Below are positions 1 through 8,558 of a stretch of 64,000 bases of DNA, in pieces. The DNA comes from Streptomyces ardesiacus (GTDB lineage Bacteria; Actinomycetota; Actinomycetes; Streptomycetales; Streptomycetaceae): NCBI RefSeq assembly GCF_003112575.1, contig NZ_BEWC01000010.1, positions 388,792 to 452,791 of the forward strand, given 5' to 3'. Position 1 is the first letter of the stretch, and every line of letters starts with the position of its first letter. A model generated the notes under the pieces. The model made no database searches. It saw only the letters and a list, made by a program, of their open reading frames with translations, and had not been told where the DNA came from. Position numbers and translations under genes: made by a program.

Positions 1-1900
1 TGTACGAGGCCGAGTCCTCCAGCATGACCTGGTAGGAGGCCTGGTTGGTGTCCGTGCCGCCGCCGAAGGCGGCCATGAAGCCGGACGAGCCGATGGTGAC
101 CTGGTAGTCCTTGACGCCCTTGGTGTCGCCGAGCAGCTTCTCGACCTTCTTGGCCTGCTCGTCGGTCGAAGCGAGGCTGGTGCCGGGCTTCAGCTCCTGC
201 TGGATGCTGAGGACCTTCTGCTCGCCCTGGTCGAAGAAGTTGGTCTTCAGCAGCGGCGCCATGCCGAAGGTGCCGACCAGCACGACGACCGCGATGGCCA
301 CACTGACCAGGCGGCGGCGGGTGGCGAAGCGCAGGACGGGGACGTAGAAGCGCTGCAGGCGACTCCTGGCCTCCTTCTCCTCGGCGAGACGACGGGCCTC
401 GGCCGCGTCCTCCGGGGTGCCCTTCGGGGGCCGCAGGAACCAGTACGACAGGACCGGCACGACCGTCAGCGACACCAGCAGGGACGCCAGCAGCGCCGCG
501 GTGACGGTGAGGCTGAAGGAGCCGAACAGCTCGCCGACCATGCCGCCGACCAGCCCGATCGGCAGGAACACGGCGACCGTGGTGAGCGTGGACGAGGTGA
601 CCGCCCCGGCGACCTCGCGGACGGCGCCCAGGATGGCGTCCTTGCGCTCCTCGCCGTAGCCGAGGTGGCGCTTGATGTTCTCCAGGACCACGATCGAGTC
701 GTCGACGACGCGGCCGATCGCGATGGTCAGCGCACCCAGCGTCAGCATGTTGAGCGACAGGTCGCGCGTCCACAGGACGATCAGCGCCAGCACCACCGAC
801 AGCGGGATGGAGACCGCGGTGACCAGGGTGGAGCGGATCGACGCCAGGAAGACCAGGATGACCAGGACGGCGAAGAGCAGCCCGAGCCCGCCCTCCGTGG
901 TCAGGCCGGAGATGGCCTTGGAGACGGCCGGGCCCTGGTCGCTGACGACCGTGAGGGTCGCGCCGGAGCCGAGCTGCTCGCGCAGGCCGGGCAGCTTGTC
1001 CTCGACGGCGTTCGAGATGGAGACCGCGCTGCCGTCGTGGTCCATGGTCACGACGACCGCGAGGGACGGCTTGCCGTTGGTGCGGGTGAGGGAGTCGGCC
1101 TTGGCCTCCTCCTCCTTGACGGTGGCGACGTCGCCGAGGCGCACCGGCTTGTCGACGCCCTCGCCGGTGACCATGAGGTCCTGGATCTGCTTCACCGAGG
1201 TGTAGCCGCCGCCGACCTGGACGGTGCGGTTGGCGCCCGCCTCGTCGAAGGAACCGGCCGGGACGGTCGCGCCGCCCGCCTGGAGGGACTGGGCCAGCGC
1301 CTGCGGGCTCACCTTGGCCGCGGCCAGCTTCGCCGGGTCGGGCGTGACGGTGACCTGGACGTCGCGCACGCCGTCGACCATGACCTGGGCGACGCCGTCG
1401 ATGTTCTTCAGCTCCGAGACGACCGTCTTGTCGAGCTGGTCGGCCAGCGCCTGCTGGTCCTTGTCCGAGGTGACGGCGAGGACGACGGTCGGGATGTCGT
1501 CCGTCGAACCGGAGATGACCTGCGGGTCCACGCCGTCCGGGAGCTGGGCGCGGGCCCGGTTCACGGCCTGCTGGACGTCGGCGACGAGCTGCTGGGTGTT
1601 CGGGCCGTAGTCGAAGGACGCCATGATGACGGCGTTGCCCTCACTGGCCGTGGAGGTGACGCCCGAGATCCCGTCGACGGCCTCGAGGTTGTCCTCGATC
1701 GGCTCGACGACCTGCTTCTCGACCACGTCGGGCGAGGCACCCTGGTACGGGGCCAGGACCGACACCATGGGCAGTTCGATGGTGGGCAGCAGCTGCTGCT
1801 TGAGCTGGGGTATCGCGATCGCCCCGAAGACGAGCGCGACGATCGACATCAGCCCTATCAGGGCCCGTTGCGCGAGGCTGAATCTCGACAGCCAGGACAT
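1..1900 (-). CDS. RND/HAE1-type efflux transporter, C-terminal end outside window
   Basis: Inner-membrane proton-driven exporter of the RND superfamily (AcrB/MMPL-like). 633 codons are visible and the 3' end lies beyond the left edge. The start is the ATG at 1900 and the protein opens with a membrane segment (about residues 12-32). A large extracytoplasmic domain follows to about residue 330, then a block of membrane helices carrying GRVVDDSIVVLEN, whose paired Asp match the proton-relay aspartates of RND helix 4. A second loop begins near residue 560. It lies 179 bp downstream of a two-component pair on the same strand, so it may be their target. The substrate cannot be told from sequence. 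Confidence 0.9.
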   Translation of the reverse strand, partial: MSWLSRFSLAQRALIGLMSIVALVFGAIAIPQLKQQLLPTIELPMVSVLAPYQGASPDVVEKQVVEPIEDNLEAVDGISGVTSTASEGNAVIMASFDYGPNTQQLVADVQQAVNRARAQLPDGVDPQVISGSTDDIPTVVLAVTSDKDQQALADQLDKTVVSELKNIDGVAQVMVDGVRDVQVTVTPDPAKLAAAKVSPQALAQSLQAGGATVPAGSFDEAGANRTVQVGGGYTSVKQIQDLMVTGEGVDKPVRLGDVATVKEEEAKADSLTRTNGKPSLAVVVTMDHDGSAVSISNAVEDKLPGLREQLGSGATLTVVSDQGPAVSKAISGLTTEGGLGLLFAVLVILVFLASIRSTLVTAVSIPLSVVLALIVLWTRDLSLNMLTLGALTIAIGRVVDDSIVVLENIKRHLGYGEERKDAILGAVREVAGAVTSSTLTTVAVFLPIGLVGGMVGELFGSFSLTVTAALLASLLVSLTVVPVLSYWFLRPPKGTPEDAAEARRLAEEKEARSRLQRFYVPVLRFATRRRLVSVAIAVVVLVGTFGMAPLLKTNFFDQGEQKVLSIQQELKPGTSLASTDEQAKKVEKLLGDTKGVKDYQVTIGSSGFMAAFGGGTDTNQASYQVMLEDSASY

Positions 1901-2079
1901 GGGTCAGGGTCTCTCTTCTGTGGCCGAGCAGGGACGGGGCACATGGCAGCGCCGGGCGCGGGCGGCACACGTGAGCGCCCACCCCACCACCCTGGGCCAT
2001 GGCGGACCCCGCATCCCTAGGCCCCAGGTCCATTTCCTTATCCCGCGCCTACTCCCTCCGCAGTACACGCGGGCCGCGC

Positions 2080-2763
2080 TCACTCCACCCTTGGACGTAC
2101 CAGCCCGGATTCGTAGGCGGTGACGACCAGTTGGGCGCGGTCGCGGGCGCCCAGCTTGGCCATGGCCCGGTTGACGTGCGTCTTCACGGTGAGCGGGCTG
2201 ACCTGGAGGCGCTCGGCGATCTCGTCGTTGGAATGCCCGCCGGCGACCTGGACCAGCACCTCGCGCTCCCGCACGGTCAGCGACTCCAGACGCTCGGCGC
2301 GCGCCGGGTCGCGGTCCTCGCCGGCGGTGTCCTGCTGGGCGAGGAAGCGGGCGATCAGCCCCTTGGTGGCGGCCGGCGACAGCAGCGCCTCGCCGCCGGC
2401 CGCGACGCGGATCGCGCTGAGCAGCTCGTCGGGCTCCGAGCCCTTGCCGAGGAAGCCGGAGGCCCCGGCCCGCAGCGACTGCACCACGTAGTCGTCGACC
2501 TCGAAGGTGGTCAGTATGACCACGCGGACGTGGGCGAGGGACGGGTCGGTGCTGATCATGCGGGTGGCGGCGAGCCCGTCCGTGCCGGGCATCCGGATGT
2601 CCATCAGCACCACGTCGGGCCGGTGTTCGGCGGCCAGCCGGGCCGCCTCCGCGCCGTCGGACGCCTCCCCCACCACCTCCATGTCGGGCTCCGAGTCGAC
2701 CAGCACCCTGAAGGCACTGCGCAGCAGCGCCTGGTCGTCGGCGAGCAGGACACGGATCGTCAT
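2080..2763 (-). CDS. NarL/LuxR-family response regulator
   Basis: DNA-binding response regulator of 227 residues. The N-terminal receiver domain has the acidic pocket (LLADD) and the phospho-acceptor Asp55 in VVLMDIRMPG. The C-terminal LuxR helix-turn-helix (about residues 160-220) contains LTVREREVL and the recognition helix region SPLTVKTHVNR. The ATG overlaps the stop of the histidine kinase gene by 4 bp, which implies translational coupling. It should be phosphorylated by that kinase and may control the downstream efflux pump. Confidence 0.94.
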   Translation of the reverse strand: MTIRVLLADDQALLRSAFRVLVDSEPDMEVVGEASDGAEAARLAAEHRPDVVLMDIRMPGTDGLAATRMISTDPSLAHVRVVILTTFEVDDYVVQSLRAGASGFLGKGSEPDELLSAIRVAAGGEALLSPAATKGLIARFLAQQDTAGEDRDPARAERLESLTVREREVLVQVAGGHSNDEIAERLQVSPLTVKTHVNRAMAKLGARDRAQLVVTAYESGLVRPRVE

Positions 2764-3989
2764 ACGGGCCCCTTGGTGGCGTCGGTGCGGTTCCTGACCG
2801 GAAGGATCGCATGCACGCGGAAACCGCCCCCGTAGCGGGGACCGGTGGTGAGAGTGCCGCGCACCGCGGTGACGCGTTCGCGCATGCCGAGCAGACCGTG
2901 CCCGCCGCCCCCGACGGCGGGGTCGGGGGCCTCGCCGTCGCCGGTGCCGTCGTCGAGCACGGTCACCTCGATGTTCGGCCCGACCCGTACGACGCTGACC
3001 TCGGCCTTCGCCTGCCGCCCCGCGTGCTTCTGCACATTGGTCAGCGCCTCCTGGATGATGCGGTACGCGGCCAGGTCGACGGCGGCGGGCAGCTCCGTGC
3101 CGTGGTCGGTGCGGGCGACCTCGACCCGCAGTCCGGCGTGGTGGAAGGTGCCGACGAGTTCGTCGAGGCGGGCGAGGCCCGGGGCGGGCTCGGTCGGTGC
3201 CTCGGGGTCGCCGGACTGGCGCAGCAGCCCGACGGTGGCCCGCAGCTCGTCCAGCGCGCTCCGGCTGGCCTCGCGTACGTGGGCGAGCGCCTCCTTGGCC
3301 TGGTCGGGCCGCCGGTCCATGACGTGCGAGGCGACCCCGGCCTGCACGTTGACCAGGGCGATGTGGTGGGCGACGACGTCGTGCAGGTCGCGGGCGATGC
3401 GCAGCCGCTCCTCGGCGACGCGGCGGCGCGCCTCCTCCTCGCGGGTGCGTTCGGCCTTCTCCGCCCGGTCCCGGATGGCCTGCACGAAGGCCCGGCGGCT
3501 GCGGACGGCGTCCCCGGCGGTGGCGCCGATGCCGGTCCAGGCGAAGACGGCGAGGTTCTCCTGCGCGTACCAGGGCAGCGGCCCGGCCAGCATGGCGGCG
3601 CCGGTGAGCACGGTCATGGTGAGCAGGCCGACCCGCCAGGTGGTGGGGCGGTCGGTGGAGGCGGCGACGGTGTAGAGGGCGACGACGGCGGACATGACGA
3701 CCGGGGCGCGCGGGTCGCCGGTGACGCTCTCGACGACGGAGACGCAGCCGGTGACGACGAGGACGGTCATCGGCTCCCGGCGGCGGAAGGCGAGCGCGGC
3801 GGCGCCGGCGGTCATGAGGGCGAGACTGAGCGCGTCGGGGGTGCGCAGGCCCCAGCTCACGCCCTCGGGGCCGTGCGGGTCCACGAAGGAGCCCGCGACC
3901 ATGCAGATCAGGACGGCCGCGGCGAGGGCGGTGTCCAGGGCGGAGGGGTGGGCGCCGATGGTGCAGCGGGCTCTCGCGAGGGTGCTCAC
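2760..3989 (-). CDS. Two-component sensor histidine kinase (HisKA_3/NarX-type)
   Basis: Membrane sensor kinase of 409 residues. Several hydrophobic helices lie in residues 20-160. A charged linker (170-195) leads to the dimerisation helix with RIARDLHDVVAHH, where His203 is the expected phosphorylation site. The C-terminal ATPase domain has the G-box DDGTGDGEA and a GGGGHGLLGM segment. It starts at a GTG. A TACCGT hexamer ends 8 bases before this codon, so the mRNA may be leaderless or nearly so. A 25-bp palindrome lies 28 bp upstream. The signal is unknown. Confidence 0.92.
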   Translation of the reverse strand: MSTLARARCTIGAHPSALDTALAAAVLICMVAGSFVDPHGPEGVSWGLRTPDALSLALMTAGAAALAFRRREPMTVLVVTGCVSVVESVTGDPRAPVVMSAVVALYTVAASTDRPTTWRVGLLTMTVLTGAAMLAGPLPWYAQENLAVFAWTGIGATAGDAVRSRRAFVQAIRDRAEKAERTREEEARRRVAEERLRIARDLHDVVAHHIALVNVQAGVASHVMDRRPDQAKEALAHVREASRSALDELRATVGLLRQSGDPEAPTEPAPGLARLDELVGTFHHAGLRVEVARTDHGTELPAAVDLAAYRIIQEALTNVQKHAGRQAKAEVSVVRVGPNIEVTVLDDGTGDGEAPDPAVGGGGHGLLGMRERVTAVRGTLTTGPRYGGGFRVHAILPVRNRTDATKGPV

Positions 3990-4016
3990 GGTTTTTTACG
4001 GTAGCCGGAGTGGGGT

Positions 4017-4041
4017 GCCGTACGAGGGCCCCTCGTACGGC
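4017..4041. promoter_or_regulatory. 25-bp palindrome upstream of the two-component operon
   Basis: GCCGTACGAGGG, one central base, then CCCTCGTACGGC: a perfect 12+1+12 inverted repeat. It sits where the -35 region of the kinase promoter should be (-10-like TACCGT on the minus strand). The one-base centre is too short for an RNA loop, so a dimeric protein operator is more likely than a terminator. The bound protein is unknown; autoregulation by the adjacent response regulator is a guess. Confidence 0.55.
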
Positions 4042-4054
4042 AAACGCCCTGCCC

Positions 4055-4138
4055 GGGGGCTGCGCCTCCGGCAGCCCCCACTGCGGCCCTCAACGGGCCT
4101 CGTCCTCAAGCGCCGGAGGGGCCGGGTGGGCCGGCCCG
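4055..4138. repeat. Streptomyces intergenic repeat, copy A
   Basis: Contains a hairpin (GGGGCTGC / GCAGCCCC, 4056-4078) followed by CCTCGTCCTCAAGCGCCGG. The reverse complement of 33741-33811 has the same order of motifs (GGGGGCTGC, then CGTCCCCAAACGCCGGACGG). From memory this family is common between genes in Streptomyces. It lies just downstream of the pspAA stop and its hairpin may end the psp transcript. Confidence 0.65.
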
Positions 4139-4140
4139 GG

Positions 4141-4425
4141 TCACGCGCCGTCCGGGATCAGGCCGTCGTCGCTCAGCAGCTCCCGTACCTCCTCCAGGGT
4201 CGCGTCCGGGGACGGGAGGATGAGGTCCGAGGGCTCCAGGGAGTCTTCGGGGAGCGGCTCGCCCAGTTCGCGGACCTTGGCCAGGAGGGCCTGGAGGGTC
4301 GCGCGGAAGCCCGGGCCGTCGCCGTTCTCCATCTCGGCCAGGAGTTCGTCGTCCAGCTCGTTGAGCTGCGTGAGCCGGCCGTCGGCCAGTCTCAGCTGTC
4401 CCTCCCCCATGATCCGTACGATCAT
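4141..4425 (-). CDS. pspAA: PspA-associated protein PspAA
   Basis: Small 94-residue acidic protein beginning MIVRIMGEGQLRL. An N-terminal beta-rich part (residues 1-30, containing a QLNELDDELL segment) is followed by a helical acidic tail. This matches the PspAA domain found next to PspA in actinobacteria, which is thought to assist the membrane-stress protein PspA. It lies 21 bp downstream of pspA on the same strand, so the two form one operon. The biochemical role of PspAA is not established. Confidence 0.85.
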   Translation of the reverse strand: MIVRIMGEGQLRLADGRLTQLNELDDELLAEMENGDGPGFRATLQALLAKVRELGEPLPEDSLEPSDLILPSPDATLEEVRELLSDDGLIPDGA

Positions 4426-4446
4426 GTCGGCCCTCCTAGGCGTGGG

Positions 4447-5256
4447 CTACTGCTTGTCGAAGCGCGGGGTGTCCTGCGGCTGCTGCTGGGACTGCGAGGA
4501 GGTCTGGCCCTGCCCCTGGCCGCCCTCGATGGCCTGGCGGTCGGAGCTGCTGCCCCCGGCCAGCTCGGCCTTCATGCGCTGCAGTTCCAGCTCTACATCC
4601 GTACCACCGGAGAGGCGGTCCAGCTCGGCCTGGATGTCGTCCTTGTGCATGCCGGACTGGTCGTCGAGGGCGCCGGAGGCGAGCAGTTCGTCGATGGCGC
4701 CGGCCCGGGCCTGGAGCTGGGCGGTCTTGTCCTCGGCCCGCTGGATGGCCAGGCCGACGTCGCCCATCTCCTCGGAGATGCCGGAGAACGCCTCGCCGAT
4801 GCGGGTCTGCGCCTGGGCCGCCGTGTAGGTGGCCTTGATGGTCTCCTTCTTGGTGCGGAAGGCGTCCACCTTGGCCTGGAGGCGTTGGGCCGCGAGGGTG
4901 AGCTTCTCCTCCTCGCCCTGCAGCGTGGAGTGCTGGGTCTCCAGGTCGGTGACCTGCTGCTGGAGCGCGGCGCGCCGGGAGAGCGCCTCGCGGGCCAGGT
5001 CCTCGCGGCCCAGCGCGAGCGCCTTGCGGCCCTGGTCCTCCAGCTTGCCGGACTGGGACTGGAGCTGGTTGAGCTGGAGCTCCAGGCGCTTGCGGCTGGT
5101 GGCCACGTCGGCGACGCCGCGGCGCACCTTCTGGAGCAGCTCCAGCTGTTTCTGGTACGAGTAATCGAGGGTCTCGCGCGGGTCCTCGGCCCGGTCAAGG
5201 GCCTTGTTGGCCTTCGCGCGGAAGATCATCCCCATACGCTTCATGACACCGCTCAT
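4447..5256 (-). CDS. pspA: Phage shock protein A (PspA/IM30/Vipp1 family)
   Basis: Peripheral membrane protein that oligomerises on stressed membranes. The 269 residues are almost entirely coiled-coil helix (about 20-220), opening with MKRMGMIFRAKANKALDRAE, the amphipathic N-terminal helix typical of the family. A Gln/Ser-rich disordered tail ends the protein. The ATG at 5256 is chosen because an AGAAGGGGG ribosome site lies about 12 bases upstream. The open frame extends 26 codons further, but that stretch does not resemble the family. It forms an operon with pspAA. Confidence 0.93.
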   Translation of the reverse strand: MSGVMKRMGMIFRAKANKALDRAEDPRETLDYSYQKQLELLQKVRRGVADVATSRKRLELQLNQLQSQSGKLEDQGRKALALGREDLAREALSRRAALQQQVTDLETQHSTLQGEEEKLTLAAQRLQAKVDAFRTKKETIKATYTAAQAQTRIGEAFSGISEEMGDVGLAIQRAEDKTAQLQARAGAIDELLASGALDDQSGMHKDDIQAELDRLSGGTDVELELQRMKAELAGGSSSDRQAIEGGQGQGQTSSQSQQQPQDTPRFDKQ

Positions 5257-5567
5257 GGGCTTCGCGCGCCCCCTTCTGACCGACTCCAGCTCCAGCGACT
5301 GCAACAGAACCCACAGTACGGGCCCTACCTCCATTACCGCACTGTTCGGGGACGGATGCGCTCATCCCCAAGGACGACTGTGCGCGTTCCCCGTCCGGCG
5401 CAGGGAGTAGGTGCTTCCCGGGGTTGTCCGGAAATTACCGGTGTCCGGGCCCCTGCCCACCGACCGCTCCGTACTTCCGCTCTGTCCCCTTACAGACGTC
5501 CGGCGTTGCCGGATCGTTCCCCACCGGGCTGGGGTCCACACCCCGGTACCCCGTACCCTTGGGTTTT
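5257..5567. other. Divergent intergenic region between pspA and the DUF3043 gene
   Basis: 311 bp without a convincing gene. It must hold both divergent promoters. Visible features are a small inverted repeat TCCGGC-gtt-GCCGGA near 5501 and a TACCCT hexamer at 5554-5559 that ends 8 bases before the GTG of the next gene. Nothing identifies the regulator of pspA. Confidence 0.5.
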
Positions 5568-6167
5568 GTGTTCCGTAGCCGTGCCAAGGATGAGAAGGCC
5601 CAGAGCGCCGTCAGTGCGCAGGTGACCGACTCCAAGCAGCCCCGTGACCCGCAGGCCCCCAAGGGCAGGCCCACACCGAAGCGCAGTGTGGCCCAGTCCC
5701 AGCGCCGCAGCGTCGCCCATACGCCGATGACGCGCAAGGACGCCGCCAAGCGGCAGCGCGAGGAGCGGCGGATCGCGATGGCGCGGCAGCGCGAGGCGCT
5801 GGCGAAGGGCGACGAGCGGTACCTGCCGGCCCGCGACAAGGGCCCGGTCCGCAGGTTCGCGCGCGACTTCATCGACTCGCGGTTCAACATCGCGGAGTAC
5901 TTCCTGCCGATGGCCGTGGTCATCCTCGTGCTGAGCATGATCCGGGTGGCCTCGCTGCAGAACATCGCACTGCTGCTGTGGCTGGTCGTGATCGTGCTGA
6001 TCGTGCTGGACTCGATCGTCACCGGCTTCCGGCTCAGGAAGCGGCTCGCCGAGCGCTTCCCGGACGAGCGCAGGCGCGGCGCGGTCGCCTACGCGCTGAT
6101 GCGTTCGCTGCAGATGCGCCGCCTCCGGCTGCCGAAGCCCCAGGTCAAGCGCGGGGAGCGGCCCTGA
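5568..6167 (+). CDS. DUF3043-family membrane protein
   Basis: 199-residue protein of unknown function. The first 110 residues are basic and hydrophilic, with a run of charged residues around KDAAKRQREERR, followed by two adjacent membrane segments (about residues 125-165) and a basic tail. This layout fits the actinobacterial DUF3043 family. The GTG at 5568 is chosen because a TACCCT hexamer ends 8 bases before it; upstream codons look non-coding. The stop overlaps the start of the next methyltransferase gene, so the two are probably co-transcribed. Confidence 0.82.
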   Translation: MFRSRAKDEKAQSAVSAQVTDSKQPRDPQAPKGRPTPKRSVAQSQRRSVAHTPMTRKDAAKRQREERRIAMARQREALAKGDERYLPARDKGPVRRFARDFIDSRFNIAEYFLPMAVVILVLSMIRVASLQNIALLLWLVVIVLIVLDSIVTGFRLRKRLAERFPDERRRGAVAYALMRSLQMRRLRLPKPQVKRGERP

Positions 6168-6952
6168 GCACGACGCCGTTCACCGGGGACGCGGCCGAGG
6201 CCCGGACGGCAGCACTGTCCGGGCTTCGCAACGTCGTACGGCAGGAGCTGGTGGCCCGGCAGTTGGACGAGCAGATAGCCGGGCGCTTCGCCGTGGGCAG
6301 GCGGCTGCGCGTGCTCGACGTCGGGATGGGCCAGGGCACCCAGGCGCTGCGGCTGGCCCGGGCCGGGCACCAGGTGACCGGCGTGGAGCGGGACCCCGCG
6401 GTGATCGCGGTCGCGCGTGAGGCGCTGGCCGGCCAGCCGGAGGGCATCCGGGAGCGGATGCGGATCGTGGAGGGCGACGGCCGGGACACCGGCGTGCACT
6501 TCCTGCCGGGCAGCTTCGACGTGGTGCTGTGCCACGGGGTGCTGATGTACGTCGAGGAGCCCGACCCGCTGCTCGCGGGGCTGGCGCGGATGCTGGCGCC
6601 CGGCGGCCTGCTGTCGCTGGTGGTGCGCAACGGCGACGCGCTCGCGCTGCGCCCCGCTCTGCACGGCGACTGGGCGGGCGCGCTGGCCGCCTTCGACACC
6701 ACCGACTACCGCAACCGCCTGGGCCTCGACGTCCGCGCGGACCGGCTGTCGACGCTGACGGCGAAGCTCGCGGGCATCGGCGCCCCGCTGCACACCTGGT
6801 ACGGCGTGCGGGTCTTCACGGACACGGCCCCCGACGGCACCACGCCGCCCGACGACCTCGAGACCCTGCTGGCCGCCGAGGAACGGGCCGGCCGGACCGA
6901 CCCGTACCGCTCGGTGGCGGCGCTGCTCCACCTGTGCGGGGTGCGCGGCTGA
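6164..6952 (+). CDS. Class I SAM-dependent methyltransferase
   Basis: 262 residues if started at the CTG at 6164. It has a Rossmann-like methyltransferase fold: motif I VLDVGMGQGTQALRLA near residue 47, an acidic residue after strand 2 (GVERD), motif II/III around FDVVLCHGVLMYVEEPD and LAPGGLLSLVVRNGDA. No ATG, GTG or TTG fits between the frame's opening and the conserved region. A GGGGAG ribosome site precedes the CTG, which overlaps the TGA of the upstream gene, so a rare CTG start with coupling is the best reading. The substrate is unknown; the fold resembles SmtA/CmoM-like enzymes. Confidence 0.85.
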   Translation: MSTTPFTGDAAEARTAALSGLRNVVRQELVARQLDEQIAGRFAVGRRLRVLDVGMGQGTQALRLARAGHQVTGVERDPAVIAVAREALAGQPEGIRERMRIVEGDGRDTGVHFLPGSFDVVLCHGVLMYVEEPDPLLAGLARMLAPGGLLSLVVRNGDALALRPALHGDWAGALAAFDTTDYRNRLGLDVRADRLSTLTAKLAGIGAPLHTWYGVRVFTDTAPDGTTPPDDLETLLAAEERAGRTDPYRSVAALLHLCGVRG

Positions 6953-7027
6953 CGGGCGCCGTGCGGGCCTCGCCCGTCCGGGTGTTCACGAGGGGCCGGT
7001 TGCCCGGGGCGCGGTGAGACTCGGGGC

Positions 7028-8116
7028 ATGGACACTTCCCGCGCCCGTCTGCCCCGGCTGCTCGCTCCGCTCGCCGTCCTGACCTGCTCCCTGCTGCTGC
7101 TCGGCGGCTGTTCCGACGCCGGTTCGGGGACCGGCCGGGCCTCGGGGAGCGCGCGGGAGGGCGACACCGCGCAGGCCGCGGCGCCGCGCGCGGCCGGCGA
7201 TCTGCAGGCCGACTACGAACGGGTGATCAAGGACGTCCTGCCGTCGGTGGTCCAGATCCAGGCGGGCGACTCGCTGGGGTCGGGGGTCGTGTACGACGAC
7301 CAGGGCCATGTCGTGACCAACGCGCACGTCGTCGGGAAGAGCAAGTCCTTCCGCGTGACGACGGCCCGCAACGAGGGCGTCCTGGGTGCGAAGCTCGTCT
7401 CCTCCTACCCGGAGCAGGACCTGGCCGTGATCAAGCTGGACCGGGTGCCCGACGGGACGAAGGCGGCCCGCTTCGGGGATTCCGCGAAGGTCGAGGTCGG
7501 CCAGATCGTGCTGGCGATGGGGTCGCCGCTCGGCCTGTCCTCCAGCGTGACGCAGGGCATCGTGTCGGCGACGGGGCGGACCGTCACGGAGGGCAGCAGC
7601 GGGGGCGGCACGGGCGCGACCATCGCCAACATGGTGCAGACGTCGGCGGCCATCAACCCCGGCAACAGCGGGGGCGCCCTGGTGAACCTGGACGGGCAGG
7701 TGATCGGCATCCCGACGCTGGCGGCGACCGACCCGGGCCTCGGCGACAGCGCGGCGCCCGGCATCGGGTTCGCGATCCCGGCGTCGATGGTGACGACGGT
7801 GGCCGGTCAGATCGTCAGGGACGGCAAGGTCACCGACTCGGGCCGGGCCGCGCTGGGCATCACCGCCCGGACGGTCGTCGACGAGACGTACCGGCCGGCC
7901 GGTGTGGCCGTCGTCGAGGTGCGCAAGGGCGGGCCCGCCGCCGACGCGGGACTGCGCGCCGGGGACATCGTGGTGAGGCTCGGGGACACCGACATCACCA
8001 CCGTCACCTCACTGTCCGAGGCCCTGGCGTCGATGCGGCCGGGCGACCGGACGAAGGTGACCTACACCCGCAACGGCGCCGAGCACACCGCCGAGGTGAC
8101 GCTGGGCGAGCAGTGA
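7028..8116 (+). CDS. HtrA/DegP-like trypsin-type serine protease with PDZ domain, lipoprotein
   Basis: Surface-anchored protease of 362 residues. The signal peptide ends in a lipobox (LLGGC, lipidated Cys28). The trypsin-like domain has His100 (TNAHVV), Asp131 (EQDLAVIKL) and Ser214 (NPGNSGGAL), so the catalytic triad is complete. A PDZ domain covers about residues 270-355 (AGLRAGDIVVRLGD). It probably degrades or chaperones damaged exported proteins. A GAGACT hexamer ends 6 bases before the ATG, suggesting a leaderless transcript. Confidence 0.93.
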   Translation: MDTSRARLPRLLAPLAVLTCSLLLLGGCSDAGSGTGRASGSAREGDTAQAAAPRAAGDLQADYERVIKDVLPSVVQIQAGDSLGSGVVYDDQGHVVTNAHVVGKSKSFRVTTARNEGVLGAKLVSSYPEQDLAVIKLDRVPDGTKAARFGDSAKVEVGQIVLAMGSPLGLSSSVTQGIVSATGRTVTEGSSGGGTGATIANMVQTSAAINPGNSGGALVNLDGQVIGIPTLAATDPGLGDSAAPGIGFAIPASMVTTVAGQIVRDGKVTDSGRAALGITARTVVDETYRPAGVAVVEVRKGGPAADAGLRAGDIVVRLGDTDITTVTSLSEALASMRPGDRTKVTYTRNGAEHTAEVTLGEQ

Positions 8117-8153
8117 CGGGGAACCGACCGCCCCCGCCCGCCCGGCCCCCGCG

Positions 8154-8384
8154 TCAGGCCTCGGCCTCGGCCTCCGCCTCCTCGGCGTGCAGGCTCATCG
8201 GGCCGTAGATCTCCGTGGTGTCCTCGAAGAGCCGCACCTGGTCGGCGCCGCCCGCCCGGAGGTCCTTCCAGTGCTCCCCGATCCAGGACTCGGCGTCCCC
8301 CTGCGTGGTGAACTCCTCGGGCTGCACCGCGGGCTGGACCTCCGTCCCGCCGGCCGTCTCGAACCGCCACGTCCATGCCGCCAT
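8154..8384 (-). CDS. Small conserved hypothetical protein
   Basis: 76 residues, starting MAAWTWRFE and ending in a very acidic EEAEAEAEA tail. The N-terminal part has alternating aromatic and charged residues and a WIGEHWKDL helix, so it is likely a small soluble alpha/beta protein. A GGGAGG ribosome site precedes the ATG. It is convergent with the protease gene. I do not recognise a characterised family. Confidence 0.75.
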   Translation of the reverse strand: MAAWTWRFETAGGTEVQPAVQPEEFTTQGDAESWIGEHWKDLRAGGADQVRLFEDTTEIYGPMSLHAEEAEAEAEA

Positions 8385-8558
8385 GTACGCCTCCCAGATG
8401 TGAGCACATGCAGAGCGGAAGCCGGATTCCTGGTCCGGCCCCCGCCCGCAGCCTATGCGCTGAAGCGGGCCCGCCGTAGAAGGTCCCCGGACGCGCGGGG
8501 TGCGCTCGTGTGGGGGCTCGGGCGCGCACGTCGCCGGGCGACCGGTGAAAATCGGTGC

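Noticed and set aside
665..2020. Long plus-strand frame opposite the RND transporter
   Set aside because: Composition is Asp/Arg/Gly/His-rich without any recognisable fold, and the minus-strand frame encodes a clear RND protein.
4017..4041. Intrinsic terminator for the psp transcript
   Set aside because: The palindrome has a one-base centre, so an RNA hairpin would have to open several pairs. The GGGGCTGC hairpin at 4056-4078 is a better terminator candidate.
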